This document shows, one piece after another, positions 42,680 to 51,719 of a stretch of DNA of 64,000 nucleotides. Position 1 is the stretch's first letter, and every line of letters starts with the position of its first letter. Location of the stretch: NCBI RefSeq assembly GCF_020991365.1, contig NZ_JAJLRA010000014.1:90467-154466 (forward strand), in the 5' to 3' direction. Origin of the DNA: Streptacidiphilus sp. ASG 303. Lineage in GTDB: Bacteria > Actinomycetota > Actinomycetes > Streptomycetales > Streptomycetaceae. The notes below the pieces were generated by a model that saw nothing but the letters and a program-made list of their open reading frames with translations, did no database searches and was not told where the DNA came from. A program made the position numbers and the translations under genes.

Positions 42680-43942
42680 TCACGGCGGCGGGGCGGCGAG
42701 CAGCGCGGCCAGCAGCGCGGCGCGTGGGGCGAGCCCGTCGAGGCGCAGGTGCTCGGTGCGGGCGTGGGCGCCGCCGCCGGGCGGCCCGAGGCCGTCGAGG
42801 GTGGGGACCCCGGCCGCGCCCGGCGTGTTGGCGTCCCCGGAGCCTCCCGCGGGGCGCCCGGCGATCCGCAGGCCCTGGGCGGCGCCGGTCCGCCGGACGT
42901 GGTCCAGCAGCGCCGTGTCGGGGGAGGCCCGCCAGGCGGGCCGCCGGGAGAGGACCTCCGTCCGGATGCGGGCGCCGGACCGGTACGGGGGCAGCGCCGC
43001 CAGCAGGCGCAGCGCCTCCCGTTCGGCGTCGGGCTCGGTGAACCGCAGCCCCAGCTCGGCCTCGGCGTGCCCGGCGACGACGTTGGCGCGGGTGCCGCCG
43101 GAGATCCGGCCCACGTTGAAGGCGTTGCCGGGACGCTCGCCGATCCGCCGCCGCAGGAGCAGCAGCTGGTCGGTGAGCTCGTCGACGGCGGAGACGCCCG
43201 CCTCCGGGGCGATGCCCGCGTGGGACTCGCGCCCGGCGACCTCCAGCCGGACCCGGGCGGAGCCGCGCCGGGCGGTCTTCAGGGCGCCGTCGGGGTGCGG
43301 AGGCTCCAGGCCGAGGGCGGCGCGGGCCCCGTCCAGGTGCTCGGCGACCAGTCGGCCGCCGTCGGGGCTGCCCACCTCCTCGTCGGAGACGACCAGGGCC
43401 ACCACCGGCACCGCGCAGGGCACGGCCAGTTCGGCGAGGAGCGCCAGGGCCGTCTCCAGCACCACCAGGCCGCCCTTCATGTCGAGGACGCCGGCGCCGG
43501 TGGCGGTGCCGTCGGGGTGCTCGCGGTACGGCATGGCGGCGAGGCTGCCGGCCGGCCAGACGGTGTCGTGGTGGGCCAGCAGCAGCAGGTGGCCCGCCTC
43601 CGCCCGGCCGTCCAGGCGGGCGACCAGGTGGTCGCCGTGCACGCCGGGCACCTGCTCGACCTTGGCGCCGGACGCCTCCAGGCCGCGGGCCAGCTCGGCG
43701 GCGAGCCGGTCCAGGCGGGCGGCGTCGCCGGAGGGCGACTCCAGGGCGACGAGTTCGGCGAGCCGCCGCCGCATGCCGCCCTCCCGGGCGCGGGCGGCGG
43801 CCCGCAGCCGGGCGGTGAGGCCGCCGCCCGCGGGACGGGTCCGCCCGGGCCCGTTGTCGCGGGACCGTACGGGCGTGGGGGCGGAGGCGGGCCCGGCACC
43901 GGGTGGACCGGCCCCGGGCCCGCCGCCCGCGGACTCAGTCAA
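42680..43942 (-). CDS. M20-family metallopeptidase (carboxypeptidase G2-like)
   Basis: A 420-residue zinc exopeptidase of the M20A class: the first zinc histidine lies in LLLLAHHDTVWP, the bridging aspartate in DMKGGL, the catalytic glutamates in VSDEEVGSPDGG and the later histidine in GGAHARTEHL. The dimerisation lid is RVRLEVAGRESHAGIAPEAGVSAVDEL. The TTG at 43942 lies inside the end of the M55 gene, with GGGAG about 9 bases upstream; this 8-base overlap implies coupling. It probably finishes degradation of peptides cut by the D-aminopeptidase. Confidence 0.87.
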   Translation of the reverse strand: MTESAGGGPGAGPPGAGPASAPTPVRSRDNGPGRTRPAGGGLTARLRAAARAREGGMRRRLAELVALESPSGDAARLDRLAAELARGLEASGAKVEQVPGVHGDHLVARLDGRAEAGHLLLLAHHDTVWPAGSLAAMPYREHPDGTATGAGVLDMKGGLVVLETALALLAELAVPCAVPVVALVVSDEEVGSPDGGRLVAEHLDGARAALGLEPPHPDGALKTARRGSARVRLEVAGRESHAGIAPEAGVSAVDELTDQLLLLRRRIGERPGNAFNVGRISGGTRANVVAGHAEAELGLRFTEPDAEREALRLLAALPPYRSGARIRTEVLSRRPAWRASPDTALLDHVRRTGAAQGLRIAGRPAGGSGDANTPGAAGVPTLDGLGPPGGGAHARTEHLRLDGLAPRAALLAALLAAPPP

Positions 43943-44762
43943 AGTCGGGCTCCCGCGCCGCCGACGCCACGTGGGTGAGGGCACGGAAGCACCGCATGCC
44001 GTCGTACATCCGGTCGCTGGTGAAGGCCACGGTGCGCGGCCCGGTCGCGGTGATCGTGGGCACCGCCGTGCAGGCGTCCGCCAGCTGGGTCGCGTCGAAC
44101 TCCAGCTCGAAGCGCCAGGGGCCGCGCGGCACGCTCTGCGGGCGCCCCACCGCCTCCAGGGACGCGGCGGCCGCCTCCCGGATCAGCGCGGCGGTGCGCA
44201 CCGGCGGCAGGCAGACCGCGGCGTAGCGGCTGACGCAGGTCTTCACGGCGACGGTGCGGGCGTGCGGGGCCCAGCCCGCCGCCTCCTTGCAGGTGAGGTC
44301 GTCCCCGGTGACCAGCACCACCGGGACGCCCGCCTCGGCGGCCAGCAGGGCGTTGAGCCGGCCCTCGGAGGCGGGCTCGCCGTTGATGCGCAGCTGGAGC
44401 AGGCCGGTGGCCATGTAGGTGTGGGCCAGCACCCCGGTCTCGCCGGCGCCGGTGTGGTAGCCGACGAAGGCCACCGCGTCGGCCTCCAGCACGCCCTCCA
44501 TCATGCCCAGCGGCTTGTGGCGTCCCGTCAGCATGGCGGCGCGCGGGTCCAGCTCCTCCAGCAGGATGTTGCGCATGGTGCAGTGCGCCTCGTTGACCAG
44601 CACCTCGTCGGCGCCGGCGGCGAGGAAGCCCTCGACGGCGGCGTTGGTGTCGGAGGTCAGCATCCGGCGGAAGCGCTGCCACTGCTCGCTCCCCGGGGCG
44701 ACGTCCTCCGGACAGGTGACGCCGGTGGCGCCCTCCATGTCCGCCGAGACCAGAATGCGCAT
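43935..44762 (-). CDS. dppA: D-aminopeptidase DppA-like (M55)
   Basis: A 275-residue M55 zinc peptidase, related to Bacillus DppA, which removes N-terminal D-Ala or D-Leu. Diagnostic blocks are ISxDMEG as VSADMEGATGV near residues 5-15, AHCTMRNI near 58-66, VGYHTGAG near 100-107 and VTGDDLTCKEA near 151-161. These supply the two-zinc ligands (Asp8, Glu10, His60, His104 region). The ATG at 44762 follows GAGGAGAG. It sits between an RpiR regulator and the M20 peptidase of a peptide-import cluster. Confidence 0.93.
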   Translation of the reverse strand: MRILVSADMEGATGVTCPEDVAPGSEQWQRFRRMLTSDTNAAVEGFLAAGADEVLVNEAHCTMRNILLEELDPRAAMLTGRHKPLGMMEGVLEADAVAFVGYHTGAGETGVLAHTYMATGLLQLRINGEPASEGRLNALLAAEAGVPVVLVTGDDLTCKEAAGWAPHARTVAVKTCVSRYAAVCLPPVRTAALIREAAAASLEAVGRPQSVPRGPWRFELEFDATQLADACTAVPTITATGPRTVAFTSDRMYDGMRCFRALTHVASAAREPDFD

Positions 44763-44952
44763 CCGCTGCTCTCCTCAGCTCTGCCTGCAGGTTCTCCGAC
44801 CGGCGGGCGCGGCGCCCGCCGGGGGTCAGGGGGTGCGCCCGTCCGGTGGACGGCGGGCGCGGGAAGGGGGGACGGGGGCGGGCCCGGGGCGGCGGCGCGG
44901 GCGGCCGGGGCCGGGCGCGGCCGTCGGTGCGGACGCGGGCACGGGCACGGCG

Positions 44953-45828
44953 TCACGGCTCCCGGTAGACGGACAGGGCGCGGGCGGCCTCCTCGCGGCG
45001 CGCCAGCCGGCGCCGGGCGCCCTTGGTCCGCGCGGCGACCACCAGCGACAGGGCGTGCACGGTGGCGGCGACCGCGGTCGGCGAGTCGGTGAAGGAGGTG
45101 GAGGCGGTGGCCGCGACCAGGACGTGGTCGCTGAGCCCGGCCAGCGGGCTGTCGGGCGCGTCCGTGACGCCGACCACCGGGACGCCCCGCCCGCGCAGCG
45201 CCCGCACCAGGTCCAGCGTGCCGGTGCTGTAGCGGCGCATCCCGAAGGCGACGGCGACGTCGGCGGGACCGGCGTCCAGCAGCGCGTCCACGTCCCGTCC
45301 CCCGCGGTCGCCGAGGACGTGGACGTCCGGCAGGACCGCCGACAGGTCGGCGGCCAGCAGCAGGGCGAAGGCGTGCGACTTGCGCTCGCCCACCAGGTAG
45401 CGGGTGCGGGCGGCGGCGATGGCGGACGCGGCCCGCTCCAGGTCGTCGCCGGCCGCCAGTTCCCGCAGGGTGCGGCGGACGTTCTCGGCCTCGTGCCCGG
45501 CGGCACGCTCCACCAGGGGGCCCGCACCGCCGGCGCCGATCCGGGCGGTGTAGCGCTGCCGGGGGGTGCGCAGCTCCCGGTCCTGCTCCTCGCGCACCCG
45601 CCACTGGAGCTCGGCGAGGCCGTCGAAGCCGGCGGCGGCCGCCAGGTCGGCGAGCGCCCGGTACGGCAGGCCGGAGGCGCGGAGCAGCTCCGCGGCGGGG
45701 CGCAGCGCGGAGGCGGGGTAGTCGTCGAGGAGGAGCCGGGCGAGGCTGCGGCCCTCGTCGCCGAGGGCGTCGGCGGCGTCCTGGATCAGCTGGCGGGGGT
45801 CGGACCACTGCGAGGCGAGACCGTTCAC
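44953..45828 (-). CDS. MurR/RpiR-family regulator (HTH + SIS)
   Basis: A 291-residue regulator with an N-terminal HTH_6 (residues 20-85, with YPASALRPAAELLRASGLPYRALADLAAAAGF) and a C-terminal SIS sugar-phosphate-like sensor (residues 120-260, with YLVGERKSHAFALLLAADL and FGMRRYSTGTLDLVRAL, then GVTDAPDSPLAGLSDHVLV). MurR controls muramic-acid use; here the ligand may be a peptide or murein-derived compound. The GTG at 45828 follows CGGAGG. It heads the minus-strand peptidase/transporter cluster. Confidence 0.9.
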   Translation of the reverse strand: MNGLASQWSDPRQLIQDAADALGDEGRSLARLLLDDYPASALRPAAELLRASGLPYRALADLAAAAGFDGLAELQWRVREEQDRELRTPRQRYTARIGAGGAGPLVERAAGHEAENVRRTLRELAAGDDLERAASAIAAARTRYLVGERKSHAFALLLAADLSAVLPDVHVLGDRGGRDVDALLDAGPADVAVAFGMRRYSTGTLDLVRALRGRGVPVVGVTDAPDSPLAGLSDHVLVAATASTSFTDSPTAVAATVHALSLVVAARTKGARRRLARREEAARALSVYREP

Positions 45829-46166
45829 CGGTTCCTCCGGCGGGGGACGGGGGCGGCGGGGAGGTCCGCGCCGGGGGCCGGGACGCGTCCGCGCCGCGGC
45901 TGCCGGGCGGCCCCGCCGGGGGCCGGCGGGCGGCCGCGCCGCACCGGCGGCGTGTGTGCCTGCACGTGGCCTCCCGCGCCCGTCGGTCTGCTCCCCGCGC
46001 TGCCCGGTGTGCGGGGCGGCGTGCGGCGGCGGCGCCGCCGTACCGGTGCCGTTGCAGGGCCCGATGTTTTCCCACGGAGAAATTGCCCGTCAAGGGATGC
46101 CCTCCGTGGACGCACTGTAGTTTGCTGGCGGCGAACAGGACGTCGGATGCGGCCGCGGGAGGCGTT
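45829..46166. other. 338-base divergent region between RpiR and XRE-cupin genes
   Basis: The only A+T-rich island is around 46062-46130, containing the shared 12-bp motif, a TTTCTCC/GGGAAAA-like imperfect dyad (46067-46083), TTGCCC near 46083 and TGTAGTTTGC near 46116 that may form a promoter toward the XRE-cupin gene. No coding sequence is supported. Confidence 0.55.
46062..46073. promoter_or_regulatory. CGATGTTTTCCC motif, copy 2 (rpiR/XRE-cupin divergent region)
   Basis: Identical to 42467-42478. It is 234 bases from the RpiR GTG and about 94 bases from the XRE-cupin GTG, so it could serve either direction. Confidence 0.6.
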
Positions 46167-46967
46167 GTGGGTTCGACCGGCACGGCGGGGGCACGGGCGG
46201 TGCGGGGGCCGGCGGGCGGGGGGACCGTCCCGCCGCGGGCGGCCGGGGGGCCGCAGGCCGGAGGGGCCGCACAGGACGGCCAGGACGGCCAGGACGGCCG
46301 GGCCCGGGGCGGGGCGGTGCAGGGCGGACCCGTTCAGGACCGGGCGGCGCAGGACCGGACGGCGCAGGACCGGACGGCGCAGGACGGGGCGGCGCAGGAG
46401 GCCGAGAGGCGCGTCGCCGAGCAGGTGGGCACGGCCGTCCGGGCCCGGCGCCGCTCGCTGGGGCTGACCCTGGAGGCGGTCGGCAGGCGCACCGGGCTGT
46501 CGAAGAGCTTCCTCAGCCAGGTCGAGTCCGGGCGCACCAACCCCACGCTGGGCACCCTGACCCGGCTGTCGCTGGCGCTGGGCGCCACCCCGGCGGCCCT
46601 GTTCGGCGGTCCGGCGCCGTCCGCCGCGGGGGACGGCGCCGCCGACGCCGCTCCCCCGGTCACCACACTCCGGCCGGCCCGCCCGAAGGCCAACTGGCCC
46701 GCGGGCACCGGCCGCACCTACCCGCTGACCGCGCCGGGCGCCCACCGCTTCGAGGTGGTGCTGTGTGACGGCACGCCCCGCCACCACGAGCGGGCGGTGC
46801 GCCATGCGGGCGCGGAGTTCTGCCACGTGCTGGCGGGCGCCGTGCGGGTGGAGGTGGGGTCGCAGAGCCGCCTGCTGCACGCGGGCGAGTCGCTGCACTA
46901 CGACGGCGGGGTGCCGCACCGGATAGCGGCGCAGACCGGCACCACCCGCTTCCTGCTGGTCATCTGA
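46167..46967 (+). CDS. XRE-family regulator with cupin sensor domain
   Basis: A 266-residue regulator. The helix-turn-helix is GLTLEAVGRRTGLSKSFLSQVESGRTNPTLGTLTRLSLALG, near residues 97-137. The C-terminal cupin, near residues 190-264, has HHERAVRHAGAEFCHVLAGAVRVEVG and ESLHYDGGVPHRI. The first 75 residues are disordered, with QDGQDGQDG and AQDRTAQDRT repeats. The GTG at 46167 follows GGGAGG. XRE-cupin proteins often control amino-acid, polyamine or antibiotic genes; its divergent position suggests it co-regulates the peptide cluster. Confidence 0.82.
   Translation: MGSTGTAGARAVRGPAGGGTVPPRAAGGPQAGGAAQDGQDGQDGRARGGAVQGGPVQDRAAQDRTAQDRTAQDGAAQEAERRVAEQVGTAVRARRRSLGLTLEAVGRRTGLSKSFLSQVESGRTNPTLGTLTRLSLALGATPAALFGGPAPSAAGDGAADAAPPVTTLRPARPKANWPAGTGRTYPLTAPGAHRFEVVLCDGTPRHHERAVRHAGAEFCHVLAGAVRVEVGSQSRLLHAGESLHYDGGVPHRIAAQTGTTRFLLVI
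46335..46394. repeat. Four 15-bp tandem repeats in the XRE-cupin N-terminus
   Basis: Units close to CAGGACCGGACGGCG, two exact and two with one or two changes, encode AQDRT-type repeats. A second run of GACGGCCAG units precedes it near 46275-46300. Confidence 0.75.
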
Positions 46968-46993
46968 CGCTGCGCCGGTAAGGACGCCGCCCG

Positions 46994-48061
46994 TCACGGC
47001 CGCTCCCCGGACGCAGGCCCGGACGCAGGCCCGGACGCGGGCCGCGGCCCCGGGAGGGCCGCGGACGGGTCCGCGCCCAGCAGGGCGAGGCCCAGCGGCG
47101 TGGCCGTGTGCCGCACCGAGCGGCCCTCGCGCCGGGTGGCGGCCAGGCCGGCCCGGCGCAGGACCGCGGCGTGCTCGGACGCCGAGGCGGGGCTGACCGC
47201 GAGCACGGCGGCGAGCTCGGTGGTGGTGCGGCCGTGCCGCAGGGCGCGCAGCGCCTCGGCGCGGGTGCGGCCCAGGGCGTCGGCCAGCGGGTCGGGCTGC
47301 GGGGCGGGGCCCGGGGGGCCGCCGGGGTCCGGCCGCAGGGCGCCGCGGGCGGGGTAGGTGACGAAGACGGGGCCGTCCGGCTCGGCCAGCACCCGGGGGC
47401 GGCCGCGCAGGAAGAGCGCGGGCACCAGGACGACCGGCCGGCCCCCCGGGTCGAGGTCGCGGTCCGGTCCGGGGCGGTGGATCTCCAGGACGGGCGGGCG
47501 CCAGCGGACCGCCGGGTGCAGCGAGTCCAGGACGGCGCCCACGCCCTCCCGGGCCAGCAGGGCGGAGCGCTCCGCGAGGTCGGCGGCGGCGGTCTCGCGC
47601 AGGGCGGGCCAGTCGGCGGCGAAGCCGCGGTAGTAGGCGCCGACGGCGGCGGTGAGCGCGGTGCGGGCCGCCCGGTCGCCCCCGGCGAGGTCGCGGACGT
47701 AGGGGCTGGGGCGGCGGCCCGCGTAGAGGGCGCGGACCTGGTCGGCCACGTCGGCGGCGGGCGCGGACGCCACCGCGTCCAGGTAGGCGTCCATGTCCCC
47801 GGTGCGCCGCAGCAGGAAGGCCGGCAGGTCCGCGGTGCCCGGCCCCAGGAGGTCCAGCAGCGGCGCGGTCCCGGGCCCGGTGCGCGGCCGCATCCGGGCG
47901 CGCCAGCGGCGCAGGTCCGCGCGGGCGCCCGGGTCCTGCGGGCCCCCGGCGCCGTCCCGCAGCGCGATGACGCTGTACATGGCCTCGATGGGCGAGGCCA
48001 CCCCGGCGGGGGCGAGACGCAGGCGGGCGACGTCCTCCGGGGCCAGGCGGATGCGCAGCAT
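46994..48061 (-). CDS. DUF5937/ArsR-type helix-turn-helix protein
   Basis: A 355-residue protein: a large N-terminal domain (DUF5937-like, beginning MLRIRLAPEDVARLRLAPAGVASPIEAMYSVIALRDG) and a C-terminal winged helix with LRALRHGRTTTELAAVLAVSPASASEHAAVLRRAGLAATRREGRSVRHTATPLG. Regulatory target unknown. The ATG at 48061 fits the family start; the reading frame stays open for 550 codons upstream, but that part has shadow composition. Its short PASGPASGPASGERP tail is encoded by small repeats. Confidence 0.8.
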   Translation of the reverse strand: MLRIRLAPEDVARLRLAPAGVASPIEAMYSVIALRDGAGGPQDPGARADLRRWRARMRPRTGPGTAPLLDLLGPGTADLPAFLLRRTGDMDAYLDAVASAPAADVADQVRALYAGRRPSPYVRDLAGGDRAARTALTAAVGAYYRGFAADWPALRETAAADLAERSALLAREGVGAVLDSLHPAVRWRPPVLEIHRPGPDRDLDPGGRPVVLVPALFLRGRPRVLAEPDGPVFVTYPARGALRPDPGGPPGPAPQPDPLADALGRTRAEALRALRHGRTTTELAAVLAVSPASASEHAAVLRRAGLAATRREGRSVRHTATPLGLALLGADPSAALPGPRPASGPASGPASGERP

Positions 48062-48196
48062 GCCGCCATCGTGGCAGGAGCGGCGGGGGCGCGTCGCCGT
48101 CCGGGACGGGCTTTTCGGGACCCGGGCGCCCCTCCCGCCCTTCGGCGGAGGCCGAAAGGCTGGCGGCGGCCGGTCCCGGGCGGCGAGCCTGCGGCC

Positions 48197-49636
48197 ATGC
48201 GGAAGAGACGGATACCAGGAGTGGTGGCGGCCGCCGCGCTGGCCGCGGCGGCACTCGGCACGGGCGCCCCGGCGGCGCGGGCGGCGGACGGCGGGACGGC
48301 AGGGGCGGCGGAGGGGGTGCGCACCCTCACCGGCACGGCGGGGGGCGTGCCGTTCCTCGCCGACGTGCCGGAGCACTGGAACGGCACGCTGCTGCTGTGG
48401 AGCCACGCCTACGAGCAGGGCGGCGGGGCGCCCCCGCCGGAGGACGCCGACCCGGCGCACCCGGAGGTGCGGACCTGGCTGCTGGACCACGGGTACGCCC
48501 TGGCCGGGTCCTCGTACCCGTACGCGCCGTTCGCGACCCGGGAGGCGGCGGACGGCCAGCTGGCCCTGCTGGACTGGTTCCGGGAGCACGTGGGGGCGCC
48601 CCGCTCCACGGTGGCGTGGGGGCGTTCGCTGGGCGGGCAGCTGACGGCGGTGCTCGCGGAGCGGCACCCGCGGCGGTTCGCGGGCGCGCTGCCGATGTGC
48701 GGCGAGGTGGCGGGCGCGGTGGCCGGCGCCAACGCCCAGCTGGACATGGCCTTCGCGCTGGGGGCGTTGCTGTGGCCGGACGCGGACGTGCGGACGGCCC
48801 GCATCGCCGACCCGGCGGCGAACCTGGACCGGGCGCTGGGCCTGCTGCGCACCGCCTACCGGTCCGGGCCGCAGGGGCGGGCCAGGATCGCGCTCGCCGC
48901 GGCCCTGGCGGACGTGCCCGGCTGGGCGGACTCGCTGGCGCCCGCCCCCGCCGACCCGGACGAGGAGGTGCTGGGTCAGGTCCTGGCCACCCTGTACCAG
49001 AACGGCTCGTTCCTCTGGGGGCCGGGCCGGGCGGAGCTGGAGCGGCTGGTCGGCGGGAACCCGTCCTGGAACGCGGGCGTGGACTACGCGGCGCAGCTGG
49101 ACCGGTCGGGGCGGCGCGCCGCCGTGGACGAGGCCTACCGGCGGGCCGGCCTGGACCTGGACGCCGACCTGGGCACCCTCGCCGCGGCCCCCCGCGTCTC
49201 CCCCGACCCGGGGGCCGTGCTCCGGCTGGCGGCGCAGGCGTCGGTGACGGGCCGGGTGGCGGTGCCGACGGTGACCCTGCACAGCACGGGCGACGTCACG
49301 GCGCCGGTGGAGAACGAGCGCCGGTACGGGGACCTGGCGGCGGTGCAGGGCCGGTCGGGGCTGCTGCGGCAGCTGTACACGGCCCGGGGGAACCACTGCT
49401 TCTTCACGGGGGCGGAGGAGCTGACGGCGCTGCGGGTCCTGCTGGACCGCGTGGCGACGGGCAGCTGGGGTCCGTCCGACGCGGCCTCGCTGAACGCGGC
49501 GGCGGCCGGGTTCGGCCCCGGGTACGACGCGATGACCAGCTACTACCAGGACGGGGTGCGGGACGTCGCGCCGGCCTTCGAGGAGTACCGGCCGGGCCCG
49601 TTCCCCCGGTCGCCCCTGCCCCTCCCCCTCCCGTGA
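48197..49636 (+). CDS. Secreted alpha/beta hydrolase
   Basis: A 479-residue exported hydrolase. Signal peptide residues 1-29 end in PAARA. The nucleophile elbow is WGRSLGGQ with Ser144; an acid is likely in LHSTGDVTAPVENE; the histidine is in RGNHCFFTGAEEL. It resembles Streptomyces secreted lipase/tripeptidyl-aminopeptidase-type hydrolases, but the substrate cannot be read. The ATG at 48197 has a poor ribosome site. It diverges from the DUF5937 regulator gene over 135 bases, which may control it. Confidence 0.83.
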   Translation: MRKRRIPGVVAAAALAAAALGTGAPAARAADGGTAGAAEGVRTLTGTAGGVPFLADVPEHWNGTLLLWSHAYEQGGGAPPPEDADPAHPEVRTWLLDHGYALAGSSYPYAPFATREAADGQLALLDWFREHVGAPRSTVAWGRSLGGQLTAVLAERHPRRFAGALPMCGEVAGAVAGANAQLDMAFALGALLWPDADVRTARIADPAANLDRALGLLRTAYRSGPQGRARIALAAALADVPGWADSLAPAPADPDEEVLGQVLATLYQNGSFLWGPGRAELERLVGGNPSWNAGVDYAAQLDRSGRRAAVDEAYRRAGLDLDADLGTLAAAPRVSPDPGAVLRLAAQASVTGRVAVPTVTLHSTGDVTAPVENERRYGDLAAVQGRSGLLRQLYTARGNHCFFTGAEELTALRVLLDRVATGSWGPSDAASLNAAAAGFGPGYDAMTSYYQDGVRDVAPAFEEYRPGPFPRSPLPLPLP

Positions 49637-49696
49637 CCGGCCGGGCGGGCGTCCACGGGGGTGGCGCCCGCCCGGTCCGCGCGGCCGTCCGCGCGT

Positions 49697-49739
49697 CCGC
49701 CCCGGTCCGCCCGTGCCGAGCACGGGCGGACCGGGGCGG
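49697..49739. terminator. Perfect 20-bp-stem bidirectional terminator
   Basis: Arms 49697-49716 and 49720-49739 are exact complements around CGA, between convergent hydrolase and amidase genes. A second 11-base dyad precedes it near 49641-49675. Confidence 0.88.
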
Positions 49740-49748
49740 CCGCGTCCG

Positions 49749-51719
49749 CTACCCGGCGTCCCGGAGGCGGACCAGGTCGACGTCGTCGGCCTTGACGAAG
49801 GCGATCCGGTGGCCGAACTGGATCTGGTAGTACCGGGTCGTCCCGGTCACCACCCGGTGCGTGGAGGGGTCGAAGGTGGTGGACCAGGTGTACTGGCCGG
49901 GAAAGGAGCCCCCGACCGCGTACGACTGGCCCGCGGGCAGCCGGTACTTCAGGGGGCTGACCGGCTGGACCGGGACGCCCGCCGGGTACGCCCCGGCCTC
50001 CGGGTAGGCGCGGCCGTAGACGGGGATGTCGGCGAGGCCCGCGCGGGGCGTCACCACGTCGCCCCGGACGGGGACCTCCGCGGGACGGTCCGCCGGGTCG
50101 TGGAACCAGGCCCGCTGCCCGAGGTACCAGACGGCGGTCCAGTCCCCCTGCCGCCCGGCGACGGCGTACCGCTGGCCGGTGGAGGCGCGGGCGCCCATGT
50201 CGTACACGTCGTCGGTGGCGGGGTTCGCGCTGCGGCCGATGTCGGTGACGAGCGGGGCGTCGTCGGCGGGCGCGGTGTGCAGGGTGACGGCGGAGGACCC
50301 CTGCGGCGGGCACGGCTCGCCGGGGGCGGTGCAGCCGGTGTAGGCGGGGCGGTTGGCGGCGTAGTCGGGCAGGATCTCGACGAGGCCGGAGCGCGGGCCG
50401 GCGGTCGGGTGCAGCGGCCGGCCGAGCAGCGCGAAGTAGTGGGCCCAGTCCCAGTACGGGCCGGGGTCGAGGTGCATGCCCGCCGTGGTGGCGGCGGTGG
50501 GCCCGGGGACGTTGTCGTGGCCGAGGACGTGCTGCCGGTCGAGCGGGATGTCGTAGCGGTGGGCGAGGTACCGGACCAGCCGCGCCGAGCTGCGGTACAT
50601 GGCCTCCGTGTACCAGGTGCCGCCCGCGGCGAGGAAGCCCTCGTGCTCGATGCCGACGGACCGGGCGTTGACGTCCCAGTTGCCCGCGTGCCAGCCGATG
50701 TCCTTGGTGGCGATGTGCTGGTCGACCTGGCCGTCGGCGGAGCGGACGCTGTAGTGCCAGCCGAGGTAGGACGGGTCCTGCACGAGCTTGAGGGTGGTGT
50801 CCCAGCTCGCCTCGGTGTCGTGGACGACGATGTAGTCGACGTGCTCGGTGGCCGGGCGGTCGGCGACGTCGTGGTTGCCGTAGTCGGTGGGGTTGTCGGA
50901 GAGCTGCTGGTAGGGGGCGGGCAGCCAGGCGCAGCCGAGGTCGTGCGGGCACTCGGTCCGCGGGTCGCTGTGCGCGGGCGTGCCGACGGCCCGGACCCGC
51001 GTGGCGGCCAGGGCGACCGGCTGCCCGTCGTCGGTGGTGCGGGCGGCGCCGCTGCGCAGCACGTCGTAGACGTCGTCGGCGAACCGGCCGGCGGCCGCCG
51101 GGTCGTCGTCGCCCGCGTAGCCGGCGACGGCGCCGTACCAGTCGGCCGGGTCGGCGCTCGGGGCGCGGTGCAGCCCGCGCTGGAGGTCGGCGAGGAGGGC
51201 GGCGCCGCCGGCGATGTTGGCGGCCGGGTCGGTGCGCAGGGTCTGCGCGGGGAGGCCGGTGAGCGCGGCGGCCCGCTCCGCGGTCCGCAGCCGGGCCGGG
51301 ACGGCGGCCGGCACGGCGGGGACCGGGGCGGCGGCCGTGAACGGGCGGGCGTCGTCGCCGCGCGGGTCGCCCGCGCCGTCGCCGGCCTGGCGCGGGAGGG
51401 AGGCGAGGGCGGCGGGGGCGTCGGTGAGGTGCATGGGGCCGTAGCCGGCGTCGGTGCTGGGCAGGCCCGCATGGGTGTCCCAGCGGGACTCCAGGTAGGA
51501 GACGGCCAGGAGCACCTCCTCCGGGACGCCGTAGCGCTCGGCGGCGGCGCGGTAGGCGCCCTGCCGGTCGGCGGCGGCCGGGGCGGCGGGGGACCCGCCG
51601 TCCGGGGCCTGCGCCGCGTGGGCCTGCGGCAGGACGCCGACGGCGGGCAGCAGGGCCGCCGCGGCGGCCGCGGCGGTCAGGGCGCGCCGGTGGCGGCGGG
51701 CCGGTCGGGCGAGGGGCAT
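49749..51719 (-). CDS. Secreted N-acetylmuramoyl-L-alanine amidase with transglycosylase-like front domain
   Basis: A 656-residue exported wall hydrolase. The signal peptide ends near LPQAHA (residue 35). Residues 50-225 resemble a lytic-transglycosylase-like fold, with SYLESRW (Glu77 as possible acid). Residues 290-420 are an Amidase_2/PGRP zinc domain: YIVVHDTEASWD (His300), IGWHAGNWDVNARSVGIEHEG and VLGHDNVPG (His401). Repeated SH3-like segments follow to the end (WTAVWYLGQRAWFHDP, YYQIQFGHRIAFVKADDVDLV). The ATG at 51719 follows AGGAGA. Confidence 0.9.
   Translation of the reverse strand: MPLARPARRHRRALTAAAAAAALLPAVGVLPQAHAAQAPDGGSPAAPAAADRQGAYRAAAERYGVPEEVLLAVSYLESRWDTHAGLPSTDAGYGPMHLTDAPAALASLPRQAGDGAGDPRGDDARPFTAAAPVPAVPAAVPARLRTAERAAALTGLPAQTLRTDPAANIAGGAALLADLQRGLHRAPSADPADWYGAVAGYAGDDDPAAAGRFADDVYDVLRSGAARTTDDGQPVALAATRVRAVGTPAHSDPRTECPHDLGCAWLPAPYQQLSDNPTDYGNHDVADRPATEHVDYIVVHDTEASWDTTLKLVQDPSYLGWHYSVRSADGQVDQHIATKDIGWHAGNWDVNARSVGIEHEGFLAAGGTWYTEAMYRSSARLVRYLAHRYDIPLDRQHVLGHDNVPGPTAATTAGMHLDPGPYWDWAHYFALLGRPLHPTAGPRSGLVEILPDYAANRPAYTGCTAPGEPCPPQGSSAVTLHTAPADDAPLVTDIGRSANPATDDVYDMGARASTGQRYAVAGRQGDWTAVWYLGQRAWFHDPADRPAEVPVRGDVVTPRAGLADIPVYGRAYPEAGAYPAGVPVQPVSPLKYRLPAGQSYAVGGSFPGQYTWSTTFDPSTHRVVTGTTRYYQIQFGHRIAFVKADDVDLVRLRDAG

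Noticed and set aside
46994..49723. Upstream in-frame extension of the DUF5937 gene to 909 codons
   Set aside because: Only the last 355 codons match the family; the rest lies antisense to the secreted hydrolase.
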